This document shows, one piece after another, positions 42,189-53,991 of a stretch of 64,000 nucleotides of DNA. The notes below the pieces were generated by a model. That model had not been told where the DNA came from, did no database searches, and saw nothing but the letters and a program-made list of their open reading frames with translations. This stretch comes from Diphasiastrum complanatum (taxonomy: Eukaryota > Streptophyta > Lycopodiopsida > Lycopodiales > Lycopodiaceae). A program made the position numbers and the translations under genes. Location: positions 62,043,910 through 62,107,909 of the forward strand of contig CM055095.1 in the NCBI GenBank assembly GCA_029204225.1, written 5' to 3'. The first letter of the stretch is position 1, and each line of letters opens with the position of its first letter.

Positions 42189-42310
42189 TTACCATGTATT
42201 CAATAGTAGAGAAAAAAACTCGACAATGTCTAAGATAAAAGAGCCCATGTTACCATGTATTTAATAGTAGAGAAAAAAACTCGACAATGTCTAAGATAAA
42301 AGAGCCCATA
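42189..42310. repeat. 61-bp tandem duplication
   Basis: The unit starting TTACCATGTATTCAATAGTA repeats once at 42250 with one visible substitution (TTTAATAG). Confidence 0.95.
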
Positions 42311-42685
42311 AAGTGCAAAACAAGAAGGGAGAACAATGGCCAAGTAAAAAGGGGAGGCATAACTTGATGACCAGATGGGTCATGGACTAAAAGCCAAGAG
42401 ACACCTAAGGTGCCACATAAATAGGCACATGCAAAAAGGGCCAAATCACCCTTAAATGCCAAAGAAGATGGTTCACAATAGTGGTAGCAAATATTCCTCT
42501 CTGAATAGATCCTTCAAGCGTGGAGTTTCATCTCCAAATGGCTAGCGCTCTCTCCCTAAATGCACTGCCCTCTCTACTGGCCTCTAAAGGCTACTAAATT
42601 TCGAGCCTCACCTCTAGTCAGAAGCGCTTCCTCCCACAAGCGTCTCCTCTTCTCTCTCAATTGCATGCTCTCCACGGCCCTGAGC

Positions 42686-42848
<163 letters not shown>

Positions 42849-42849
42849 G

Positions 42850-43200
42850 GACCCGTCTTCAATGAACCCAGATTGATTAGTAGATAAATAACCCAAAAGT
42901 AGAGGAGCAAGTATTTATGCAATAGCTTTGGCAATAATTTTGTAGGAGGTATTAAGCATGGTAAGTGGATGGTAAACTAAAAAAGTGAAGAAAGTGTCAT
43001 TTTTTGTTAATGAGTTTGATGAGGCCATGGGATAGAAAAGAAGAAAAATAAGATACAATAGCACAAACAAAGTTAAGTAGAGTTGAATCAATGCAGTTGC
43101 CATGAAAATTTGGAGTAATCCCATCACGTTTGGAAGTTTTATCTGTGTGTAAACTTTTGAGAGCCAATAATATCTCATTTAGAGGAAAAGGAGAGGATAT
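42850..43200 (-). pseudogene. LINE reverse transcriptase fragment (block B/C region)
   Basis: Minus-strand pieces: DGITPNFHG, HGLIKLINK and LNTSYKIIAKAIA. These are hallmark RT residues of plant LINEs (DG..P.F, ...ISLLN..YKI.AK..A). Several frameshifts. Confidence 0.75.
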
Positions 43201-44370
43201 AGAGAGAGACTCCTCATTTTAAAACGAGGATAAAAAAGATCAAGAGGGAGAAGTGGAAGGGTGAAATAGTTGAGTAACTTTGGTCAAACAAATTAGTTCA
43301 CAAGAGAGATAGACATGGCATCAATCTATAGCAAACATGAATCCTCTCTATGTAGTTGGTGTTATGTCCATGTCAAGCACCAAAGATTTGGAGTAATCCT
43401 TGATGTGCATATTAGACACTCCAATGTTTGAGTTTATTAGTTACATATCAATATTCCATTCTAGGCCAAATATATAATTAATAATCTTAAGAGAGCACAA
43501 CAACTGCAATTATGACTTGTGGAGCATTGCGTGGTGTTTGGTAGCCATATGCATGCAGAAGAGTATTAATAGTAATTGCCCTTGGGGTTAGTAATGGATT
43601 AGGGTTTTGAAAGAAATATTTCTAGGCCCTTGGAGTTTATATAGACCTACAAAACTCGCCCTACTCCTCTTCGAAATTTTGGTTTGTAGTTACCATAATC
43701 ATCTTTTCTCATGTATTCATTCATCGTGGCTTGGGGTGTGTCAAGAGTTGACCTTCAAGGATGAATTATCCTCTTTGTCTCAAGAAAAAAGTTATGCTTA
43801 TCTTTTACTATTTTTATGCGATGTTTTATTTATCTATTTATTATTATTTTCTAAATCTTTGCTATTGAGAGTTATTTTAGCTGGAGAGATACTATTGCTC
43901 AAACTACAATCTTTACTAGCACTAGAGTTAGAAGAGTTTGTGTTGATTGAATGACTAGACACAACTCCAAACTTTTTAAGGTGACTAAATACAAGGTTGC
44001 TTGTGTTTGGTAAACATATTTTTTCTTTTAACTTATTGTCACTCACATTGATGAAGAAATAGTTTTGGATCATTTTTCATTTATCCCAATATATCTATAG
44101 GTCTTTCATGTTATCCAATAACTACAACCCACATCCAGTTTTGCAATGATAGAGTTTTATGTTGGAGTGCTTTTCAGGTCGAATGTTCTATGGCTCTGAC
44201 CTTGATTTTCTTTTTTGAAAGTCATTTGACTTTTCTCTAGAATCCATACCCATTGCTTTCTCACACCTTAAAGATCTATTCTCTAAGATTAGACATAGAT
44301 TATAGAATGATGGGTATCTTGTTTATAATATTTTGTCTCATCATATATTTCCAAGCAACTAGGGACTACT
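43201..44370. other. Intergenic, no gene recognised
   Basis: A 115-codon frame at 43607-43954 is Leu-rich without a family signature. Its right edge is a breakpoint into Copia sequence near 44370. Confidence 0.4.
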
Positions 44371-44559
44371 TCCAAATATATAGAAATCAGGTATCATTAC
44401 CTTAGAGAGAAAGTGCACAGCAAGGAAGTAGAATTGGTTTTCTGCAGAACAAACTACATGGCAGCAGATTACTTCACAAAGGCTCTATCAAAGGAGCAAC
44501 ATCTCAGATTTAACGATATGTTAAATCTGAAGATCAAAGTTTTTCAAGATCCACATTAA
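44371..44559 (+). pseudogene. Copia RNase H C-terminus (3' end of Pol)
   Basis: It reads KYIEIRYHYLREKV, then FCRTNYMAADYFTKALSKEQ, and ends at TAA 44557-44559. This is the end of Copia Pol. Homology starts abruptly at 44371, close to where the minus-strand Copia at 49014 stops. Confidence 0.85.
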
Positions 44560-44566
44560 GGGGGCA
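44558..44566 (+). other. Polypurine tract
   Basis: AAGGGGGCA lies immediately before the LTR start TGTTAGATTTC. Confidence 0.7.
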
Positions 44567-45429
44567 TGTTAGATTTCTTATGCTTAGTCTTAAACAAATT
44601 GTTCAAGTAATAGGCATCTTGAAAACTGAAGGCCGACTACATGTTTCAGACCTTCACATTTTTCTCTTTGAGATTTTTTTGTCTCAACCATTTTTAGGCA
44701 CCTTCGCCTTTTTCGCACCTTCGCGAAAAATGCGACATAGTGGCCAAGTGGCCAGAATGCCTTAGAAACCATTTTAAGGCACCTTCGGCTTTTTTGGTTT
44801 TTTCGCTGCCTTCAGTGTAAGGCACCTTCGCCTTTTTCGCCTTTTTCGCCTTCTTCGTTGCCTTTGGTCTAAGGGCGCCTTAGGAATTTACACACTTTAA
44901 GTCTAAGGGCACCTTCAAGATTTGCATACCTTCAGTCTAAGGGCACCTTCAAGTTTTTCGGGTTTTTCACGTTTTTGCTACATTGGCAGACTGACGTTGC
45001 CAACTTATCATCAACCCTAAAACAGCTGGAGAAATAAATATCCTAAGGGCGGTTACCAACTTTGTACATATGCAAAAACTAGAGTAAATGGCAGTTAAGA
45101 TATAAGATATTTTTCTCTCGACACTTGTAAATATATATATTAGATGAATCAAGCTATGTAGAATTAATTGAATTTTTTTTTCAATTAGAGTTATCTATAG
45201 CCAGCGTATCATGCTCAGCAAGCTGAAGTTATTACTTTAAGCCATTGTACTCACTGTTTATATTAATCAGAGTGCAATTTTTGTCTCACTACTGCGTTGT
45301 TCATTTGCACAAATTGTATGAATCATTCTACTTGAATATTTTTTGCTGCTAATTGTTGTGTTTTCGTTCCTACACGCCGCGCTCAAAGCCTCAAGCTTCC
45401 GCTGCCGGTCATCCCCATGATTTACGACA
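44567..45429 (+). repeat. 3' LTR of the split Copia element (863 bp, with internal tandem array)
   Basis: It begins TGTTAGATTTCTTATGC and ends GATTTACGACA. It contains a GAAGGTGCC/GGCACCTTC tandem array at about 44690-44960. It is the inverted counterpart of 52577-53493: over the first 144 aligned bases I count 11 differences, all transitions. Following bases TTTGA resemble TTTGG outside the other LTR. Confidence 0.9.
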
Positions 45430-47954
45430 TTTGAAACTCCATAGTTATCACCTTGAATTTGAAGCTTTGAGAAATATTGAGAAGAACCTCTACACAAGCC
45501 TGGCAAAAAGACAAGTCACTAAGTGGGAGCCCAATAGTGACCATGTGGAAGGTGGGGAGGATTTAATCTCAACTCCAAATTAAAGGTCTAAAAATTTAAA
45601 GCCAAAAAAATACACAACGTAGTCAATCACTTAAATGTCAGAAGATTTCAAATTCAATAGATGAAGCTGAGACGAGATGGATATTTAGGGAAAATAACAA
45701 GGTAAATAAATTACCTACAAAAAAATCTGTGAGGATGTAATTGAACAATATTGTGTTTCTAATTCAATGGTTGGCACATTGAGGAAGAGATTTGCATGAC
45801 ATTGAAAAATGGAAGTGGCCACACACACAAGATATTTGCTCTCACATTAGTTCAACATGCAATAGTTGTGAAAGCACAATATGAAGACAATGGGACTTGA
45901 ACTTAAAACAATTACATCAAAGAACATGAGATATTATCACACCTCTTCACTATGTTGCACAAAAATTCTAGCGAATAGTCAAAACAAATTTGCAACACCA
46001 AAAAAGGAAACTTAAATTTTTAATTTGAAAAAAGAATTGGAAACTTTTGAGGTGTAATGTTACAACAAGTTGATGTCAAATCATTGGTTTGGAGTTAAAC
46101 TTTAGAGCATGTCACTTGAATGATTGATTTTGAATCATTACCATTTAAAAAAGCACTTTTTAAGCTTAAAGATTCCTTACAAAATCTAGTGCTCCAAAAA
46201 TGTCCAACCAAAGTAAGGGCCCACCTCAACAAAGGAAACATATAAACGACATAGATCTTCTTATCACTTGCTCCCACTAGACGTTAAAAGAATTTGAAGC
46301 TAGAGCACAACAACATAGAAGTTATAACATTTATACAAACATAAAGTGAAGAGCACCAAGCACAAGGAGGTTGTAAAAAGAAAAAAAGATGCACTATAAT
46401 CAAGATTTTAACCCCATTAATATAAGATAAACAAATAAGATATGGAATCCTTCTAGCTCACAAGATTAGAAAAAGATATGAATTTGGGTAGAAACAAGCA
46501 TGTCCTTGAGCATGATTGGTGATGGAAGGTGGAACTTGGGGATTGGAAGTTGGACATTGGAAAGTTGGTAATCTTTACTAAAAAATTCCTTACTTTGAAG
46601 TTTGTGATTTTCCTTGGTCCCACTAACTCCCTACAAACTATTTTATTTTGTGGGCTATTGCTACTAACAACTCTGCATAAATTGACAAAGTAGAAATAGG
46701 ACATCCATTTACAAAAGAAATATAACTTGTTAAAAACGTAGTGAGAACTCTTGGACAAACATTCATAATGTGCGGTTATCACATGTTTGTGCTACTCGTT
46801 CAACTTAAATATTTTCATTTTTGAAGTTTAGAATACCCACAAGATTTGGGCCTTTTAATTTTGAAATTTAAGATACTCACCAATTTTAGGAATTCAAAGA
46901 GAGTATCTATCCAAAAGTTTTAGGTATTACTAAAAATGTTAGTTTTTAGAAATGACTTACAAATAATGTCATCAGAGCTTATTAATTCAATAAAAATAAA
47001 ACATGACAATATCCTCATAAAATAATAGCCAAGATTACTATTGTGGTATTAAAGTTATCATACTTAACAGTTTCAAGTATGAGGTGGGTTTTGTTTTGTC
47101 ATACATGTTGGTTACCTATAAATGTCGTGCAATTGATTTTTGGGACATGACGTACCTATTATCGATGGCCTGTTGTTAGCATGTTGGTGCCAACTATAAG
47201 AACCACACATTAATGCTCCTCCCACCTCAAAGCAACATACTTCATCTCTATGATGCATCATGCATGCTACCTTCACTAATACATCTAGTAATAAGACTAT
47301 CATCATGTGCTTAGTTGTTAATAACTTCCTTAACAATCAAAGCAACATACTTCATATCTATGATGCATCATGCATGCCACCTTAACTATTACATCTAGTA
47401 ATAAGACTACCATCATGTCCTTAGTTATTAATCACCTGTTTAACAATCAAAAGTTTGAGTCCTCTAATAAGTAATGAGTTGGGAAGACTTCCTTTCACTT
47501 TTTTGAGGTTAACACGTGCTGTATTTGGCCCATTTTAGTGGGCCAACCCACTCAAATGTGACCCTTTTCATCTGAAACTATATTGCATGTTCAAATTTAT
47601 GGATTCAAAGCACATATCCTTGGATTTATAATAGGATAACACAAGATAAACTGTTGCACTAATTTCTTGAGTCTTATCCCCTTGTAATGTTGGATTTATA
47701 TAGTACCAAACCTAGGAATTTTTTCTCTCAATGAAGAAAGCTTGATCTTGTTGAGTGTCACCCGCAAAGTTTTGCCTCGTTTGCTCCTCTTGAAGAAGCA
47801 GCCCAACAATCTATGGATACATTGGTGATGGCGACCTCTCTAAGTTTTGCTATTCAAATAGGATTTGATCACAAGTATGGTTGTGATGGATTCAGCCATG
47901 TTGTGATGGATTCCGCCATGTAGTGTATAGTGTAGACAACTTTTTGTTTGCATT
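45430..47954. other. Intergenic, no gene recognised
   Basis: Short frames only. It contains a tandem duplication at 47210-47455. Confidence 0.4.
47210..47455. repeat. Tandem duplication of about 125 bp
   Basis: AAAGCAACATACTTCATCTC and on through TTAACAATC is followed by a second copy with about 10% substitutions. Confidence 0.85.
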
Positions 47955-48245
47955 TTTTTCACCTGCTAAGTTTCTACTTGCCTACCAAGGTTTTACTTGG
48001 CAATGTTGATTCTTGTCACCTATTGAGATTCTACCTGGTTCTAGAGGCTTGACTCATTTGTTGAGGTTTTACTTCATAATCTAATTGTATTGGCCTTTAG
48101 AGGTTTTACTCACCATCAAAGATTTTTCTCACATGCTGAGGTTATACCTATAGAGATTTTACTTGCTAAAAGAGGTCTTACTTACCTACAAAGGTTCTAT
48201 TCGACTTTAGAGGCTTTACTTGCATACCGAGGTTCTACTTGTCAT
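47955..48245. repeat. Degenerate short-unit tandem repeat (GAGGTTTTACTTGC-like)
   Basis: About ten diverged units of roughly 25-30 bp built on TTCTACTTGCCTACCAAGG and AGAGGTTTTACT. Confidence 0.7.
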
Positions 48246-49013
48246 AACTAAAGTTTGAATTCCAGCAAAATGAAGGAGCCCCATGAGGTACTTAGAAATA
48301 GATTGCTCCCAACTTTTATGAAAAGAAACAATGCAAGGAATATAGCCTATATTTTTTAGCCTCCCAAATCATATTTCGCTAAGTATGAAAGGCATTTTAC
48401 CTCCACCAAATGTCAAATTTGTCATTACCAACTACTCCAAAGTTTAAAAAAAATCAATGGATAAGTGCATTGCTTTAGAAAGTGTATTTAACTCCAAATG
48501 AGAAATGGATGAAACTTTAAAAAGAAAAAGTTATAGGAGAATCAAGATTATTGGTAAATGGAAAGCTATCTATTCCATGCCTTCCTAACCTAATGTCTAT
48601 GAAAAACCTCCAAAATCTTTTGGAAGCGATGTCAATGGTTCTATTATTCGATGAAGGTAGACTTGATTTTCGTATTCTTAAGGATTTCATAGATGAAAAC
48701 ATTACACCAAGAGTTAAACAATTCTAGTTTTGAAGTGCTTGGAGATTTTTTTTACTGCTTCAGTTCAAATTTAACACTAATGTTTATGCTATTCTTCTAG
48801 CTTCTCCAATCTAACTACCAAAAATTTGTATATCGAATCTCAAATTTTTTTAAGAATTTCTCTGTACTCAATGCAGTGTCTATATGCCCTTCTGCAAAAA
48901 AGTTATCACCTTACTTTCCTACTAGATTCAAATTTTCACTTTTTCACCTTTGCCTTTATATGGCGTGACATGTGGGATTCCAAATCAATCAAGATGTCAT
49001 ATAGCTTTTTCAA
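48246..49013. other. Intergenic, right part of the putative inverted segment
   Basis: AT-rich with no recognised gene. Its right edge meets truncated Copia RNase H at about 49014. Confidence 0.4.
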
Positions 49014-50015
49014 ATTAGCGCTATTGTGCTTTGATTGTCACAATAGATTGTTGTAGGAAGTGTTTGTGCAAGGTTGAGGTATGCAAGCAGTTGCCTTAGC
49101 CAGATCGCCTCTTTGGTTGCATTGGTAGCAGCTATGTATTTGGATTTCGTTGATGATAATGCAACTGAGGTCTGCTTTTGGCTGTTCTACGAGATTGGGC
49201 CTTGGTTGTATAAAAATACAAATTCAAAGGCTGATTTTCTGGTGTCGACATCTCCTGCCCAATTCGCATGTAGGCTTCAAGTATGTTGGCAGTGTGGCTG
49301 TCTCTGTAGCAAATGCTGAGAGTTTTCGTTGCCTGGATGTACTTCATGACCTTTGTTAGTGCCTTCCAATGAGTTAAGCTTGGATTTGACAAGAACTCGC
49401 TGAGTGATTAAATATGCAAGGTCTGCTCACGTGTAGATCATTGCGTACATCAGTGAGCCGATGATGATTGAAACGGGTAGTGCTTCATCTCCTCTTTTTC
49501 TACCTCAGTTTGAGGAGACTGTTCCTTCAATAGCTTTAGTCCAAGGTCGAGTGGAAAGTGACTTGGTTTGCAGTTGACCATTCCATACTTTTCCAGCACA
49601 TTGTTGAGATATCGTTGGTGACCGATAAAGATCAGTCTACTGGGTCGATCTCGTTGGATTTGGATTTTGAGACAATAGTGGACTGGGTCAGTCATCTTGT
49701 ATTCCTGGGCCAACATGATGTCATCTAGCTTTCTTCTTAGATCTTCAGGGATATGAGTGAAAGCAATGCATCCAAACACTCGAATATATTTGAGTGATGG
49801 TTTTGATCCAGTCCACACCTCAAAAGGTGTCTTACCATTCAGGGTTTTGGTGATGGATCGATTCTGCAAAAAGGCAGATGTAGTAACAACTTCTGTCTAG
49901 AATTTTTTTGAGAGACATGGGCCATCATGCTCTTGCACTTTCGATGAGGGTTTGATTCTTCCACTCAGTTACACCATTGGACTGAGTGAGTAGCTGGCTG
50001 TATATTGTTGATGTA
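49014..50015 (-). pseudogene. Copia integrase C-terminus fused by deletion to RT thumb and RNase H
   Basis: QSNGVTEWKNQTLIESARA (about 49960) is the third-Glu region of integrase. Then come KTPFEVWTGSKPSLKYIRVF and RRKLDD, followed directly by HYCLKIQIQRDRPSRLIFI and YLNNVLEKYGM from the RT end, then RNase H (HWKALTKVMKYIQATKTL). About 1 kb of RT is missing. Confidence 0.85.
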
Positions 50016-50020
50016 TCCCA

Positions 50021-50674
50021 TGTGAAAATTGTCAACATTTCCTAGCTAGTTTGAGGCCTAAATTGGCTAAAATTGTAAATAGTTTTGGTTCTGGAGTTTT
50101 GCACGTGTGAACCAGCCAGAATGTTTTTATTTACTGTATTTTTTCAGTATGATGAAGTGTCAAACTTCATACCCTTCAAAATGAGACCATTTTGATGTAT
50201 TTTGGTCATATAAGCCATTTTTAGCTATTTTTCCTATATAGGGAATATCTAGGGTCAAGTACCTTCTAGAGAGAGGAGAGAGAGTCATCTTCCTCATCCA
50301 TAAATAGTAGGGAAGTCGTGGAGAACAGGTTGGAGAAACCTTTTGTATGCTTCATTGAGATCAATAGATCATTGTCATTGTTTCTTCCTCCATTGAGAGC
50401 ATTGTTGTGTGTATTGTCTTCAAGCTATTGTGTATGATCTTAGGTGCTTTCCAAAAGTGGTAGGCTGATGTATTATGGACTGTATAATGCTATTTTGGGC
50501 CGCACTTGATGTTTATGGAAGTTTCCATTTGTGATAAATGGTTTTTGATCAAGTTCTTTGCATTCTAGGTAGCATAGAATGTGTTGCCAATTCCTAGCTT
50601 ATGTAGTTTGGAGTGCAAGCATTCAAGCCAATGATCTTGGAGTTTAGATCCACTTAGGATCTGTATTTTTCACA
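50021..50674 (+). repeat. Solo LTR (654 bp) inserted in the Copia integrase
   Basis: It begins TGTGAAAATTGTCAAC and ends TATTTTTCACA, flanked by perfect 5-bp duplications TCCCA (50016-50020 and 50675-50679). Integrase homology resumes on both sides. No internal sequence remains, so it is the product of LTR-LTR recombination. Family resembles the LTR at 40850-41494. Confidence 0.9.
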
Positions 50675-51216
50675 TCCCATTGGCCTTGCAGAACTCCTTC
50701 AATTCTATGGAGATGTACTCTCCCCCTCCATCTGTGCGTAGTGCCTTGATCTTCCTTTGGGTCTGGTTTTCTGCAGATGCCTTGAATTGCTTGAAGAACT
50801 TGAATACCTCGGATTTGTTCTTTAGATAGTAGAGAGAAGTCATCGATGAATGTTAGGAAATAGAGAGCTCCCCCTGTGGAAGCAGTCTGCATCGGGCCAC
50901 AAATGTCGCTATGTACAAAGTCAAGCAAGCCCTTGGATGTATGAATTGAGTCTGAAATGAAGCGACTCCTAGCATGCTTGCTGATAATACAACTTTTGCA
51001 TTGAGAAGTTGGCTTGCCGACTGAAGACAAATCTTGTACTAGACTCTGAGCTGACATTTGCTGAATACTGTTGAAGTTAAGATGGACAAGTCTGAAATGC
51101 CACAGGATATCAGTTGATTTAGAAATGGATGTGTGAAGAGCTTGACTGTTAGAAGAATAGCAATGGCTGAGTTTGTAAAGATAGTGCTTCTTCTTCCGTA
51201 GGCTAGAACCTTTCAA
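50675..51216 (-). pseudogene. Copia integrase, N-terminal and core part
   Basis: The HHCC domain reads LWHFRLVHLNF and CKSCIISKHAR. The core has DFVHSDICGPM (first Asp) and a GGGEYIS segment (second Asp region) after frameshifts. It is cut by the solo LTR at 50674. Confidence 0.88.
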
Positions 51217-51562
51217 GATTTGTCAAAAATTGTGCAGCCTTCTATATCGAATTCAATCCTCCGACCTGAATCAATGATTTTGCTGAGAGCAGATTCTTGG
51301 TCAAATTTGGAATGTGGAGAACATTGGACAACAACTTGACTTCACCTCTTTTGAATTCAACTCTGACTATTCCTTCACCTTTGATTGAATGTAATGAGTT
51401 GTCTCCAAGTTGCACAACTCAAGAGTCGGTGAATGATTTATACTTTTTGAACCAATCGTGATGGTGAGTCATGTGTTGAGTTTAGATACCAAGAATCGAT
51501 ATCCTGTTGTTCTCCGACTTTGGTCATGAAAGCTGCTTCATCTTCTTCTTGTTGTTGCTGAT

Positions 51563-52434
51563 TTATGTGACTGTTTGAAGCACTATGTGCTTGTTGTTGG
51601 AACTGCTTCTTTTTTTTTGTTGTTGTACTTCAAAGTTCAGCAGTCCTTGATTTTGTGGCCAGTCCTCGTATAGTATCTGTAGAAAAGTTTTTGCACTAGT
51701 TGGAATGATGAAGAGCTTGAATTCGATCTTGAACCGAAAGTGGTCTAGATTACATGTTGCTCTTCTTGTCAGTAGAGCCTGACTTTGTAGATCTCTTGGA
51801 TCTAAACTTCTGATTTTTTGAATACAGAACTTGAGGATCCGATCATGAGCCTGAGGAGGATGCTGATCTTTATCTCCTCTTGTAGGAGCAGCGAAATTAC
51901 TCTTGATAGAGTGAGGTGCTCCTGGATAGAAATTGCCATTACCCAATTTTCGTAGGCTTCAAGTAGACTCGATAATAGAGTCATGAGTGCATCAAAATCT
52001 TCTATTACTGAGTGCATCGATAATAGAGTCATTTGCTCCATAAGATTTTTAAATGTGTTGAGGTGACTCGAAACACTATCTGCATCAAACATTCTAAGGG
52101 TGGAGAATTTCTTCCTCAGATGAAGCTTGGATGTAATGTCTCTGATGTCGTAGAGAGTTGCTAGTATGTCCCATGCATCCTTAGCGGTCTGAGCAGCACA
52201 TATGTGGCTGATCTAAGTATCCTTGATGTTGAGGGTGATCATGGCAAATGCCTTGCCATCTCTCAATCTCCACTTGGTGATGATGGCTACATCACCTTCT
52301 GGTTTGAGCTCTGTGCCATCAACAATGTTCCGCAGTACTTTGGCTAGAAGTATAATCTTTATCTTGAATTTTTAGAGATGGTAGTTATCTCCATCGAGTT
52401 TGTCAATAAGAGATGAACTAGATGATGGATCCAT
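51563..52434 (-). pseudogene. Copia gag remnant
   Basis: Reading from 52434: the UBN2-type start, KAFAMITLNIKDT, AKDAWDILATLYD, VSSHLNTFKNLMEQMTLLS and LLSSLLEAYENWVMA. In-frame stops occur early. GHKIKDC marks the zinc knuckle. Confidence 0.8.
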
Positions 52435-52564
52435 TCTGGTTGAACGAGATCGTTGGTAGAAACAACGATTGTCGGAATACTGTTGGCTGCGCATTTGTTA
52501 GAAGACGTCTTGATAGAAATAAGACTGATAATCCGCAATAGAAATGCAGATAACTGAAATGCCT

Positions 52565-52576
52565 GCTCTGATACCA
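52565..52576 (-). other. Primer binding site (TGGTATCAGAGC)
   Basis: Perfect match to the common plant site, directly abutting the LTR end GATTTACGACA. Confidence 0.9.
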
Positions 52577-53493
52577 TGTCGTAAATCGTGGGGATGACCG
52601 GCAGTGGAAGCTCGAGGCTTTGAGCGCGGCGTGTAGGAACAGAAACACAACAGTTAGCAGTAGAAAATATTCAAGTAGAATGATTCATACTATTTGTGCA
52701 AATGAACAACGCAGTAGTGAGACAAAAATTGCACTATGATTAATATAAACAATGAGAACAATGGCTTGAAATAATAACTTCAGCTTGCTGAGCATGATAA
52801 CGCTGGCTACAGATAGCTCTAATTGAAAAAGAAATTCAATCAATTCCTACATATCTTGATTCAACTAATATATATATTTACAAGTGTCGAGGGAAAAATA
52901 TCTTATGCCTTAATTGCCATCTACTCCAGTTTTTGCATATGTAGAAAGTTGGTTACTGCCCTTATGACAGTTGTTTTAGGGTTGATGATAAGTTGGCGAC
53001 ATCGGTCTGCCAATGTAGCAAAAACGTGAAAAACCCGAAGGTGCCCTTAGACTGAAGGTATGCAAATCCTAAAGGTGCCCTTAGACTTAAGGTGTGTAAA
53101 TCCCTAAGGCGCCCTTAGACTGAAGGCAACGAAGAAGGTGAAAAAGCCGAAGGTGCCTTACACTGAAGGCAGCAAAAAAATCGAAAAAGCCGAAGGTGTC
53201 TTAAAATGGTTTCTAAGGCATTCTGGCCAGTTTGTCACATTTTTTGCGAAGGGGCAATAAAGGCGAAAAAGACGAAGGTGCCTTAAAATGGTTTCTAAGG
53301 CATTCTGGACACTTGGCCACTGTGTCGCATTTTTTGTGAAGATGTGAAAAAGGTGAAGGTGCCTAAAAATGGTTAAGGCAAAAAAATCTCAAAGGGAAAA
53401 ATGTGAAGGTCCGAAACATGTAGTCGGCCTTCGGTTTTCAAGATGCTCATTACTTGAACGATTTGTTTAAGGCTGAGCATAAGAAATCTAACA
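52577..53493 (-). repeat. 5' LTR of the split Copia element (917 bp, with internal tandem array)
   Basis: On the minus strand it starts TGTTAGATTTCTTATGC and ends GATTTACGACA. The internal array of GAAGGTGCC units lies at 53035-53365 and includes an extra AAATGGTTTCTAAGGCATTC unit relative to the other LTR. Confidence 0.92.
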
Positions 53494-53985
53494 CCAAATA
53501 ATTTCTTTCCATCTAAGTTTGAGGAGATTAGATGTATCAAACTAAACTCACAAAGTGAAGTCAAAGCATCATGAAGCCAAAGAAGGTTGTGTGGCAGCTA
53601 TAAGAACGGAATTATCTTCTAGATACTGAATAGGAATACAAAACCAACATTGAGGATTGGTTAAGGTTTGTTGGAGACATCTAAACACAAGGTGATAAGA
53701 AGAAATGGTAGAGTTTTAGATACCAACTCCACTTAATTTGGAGAGAGTTGTGTAGATGTTGGAGTTAGGAAGAGTACATGGGTTTATTCTAGAGAAATTT
53801 GTGAAAGAGTTGGGTGATCAGAGCTAGTTTGAGCTAGGCATGGACCAGATAAATTTCAAATGGGTGAAATAAGAATAAATGATGTGCTTTATCATAATAA
53901 GATAAGCATAAAAAGTCACATAGTTTAAATAACATGATTTTAGCTTGCGATAAATGTGGTTAATGATTGAGGATTCAGAAGAAAA
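53494..53985. other. Spacer between two Copia elements
   Basis: No domain recognised. It ends at an abrupt start of Copia RT homology near 53985. Confidence 0.4.
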
Positions 53986-53991
53986 CCAGAG

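Larger units (their letters stand above)
49014..52564 (-). mobile_element. Internal region of the split Copia element
   Basis: Order on the minus strand: gag from about 52434 (SSSSSLIDKLDGDNYHL, with stops), zinc knuckle remnant at about 51640, protease remnant (DSWYLNSTHDS), integrase, a deleted join into the RT thumb, then RNase H ending at CDNQSTIAL near 49014. Many frameshifts and stops make it inactive. Deletion removes integrase C-terminus to RT palm, including the YVDD catalytic motif. Confidence 0.88.
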
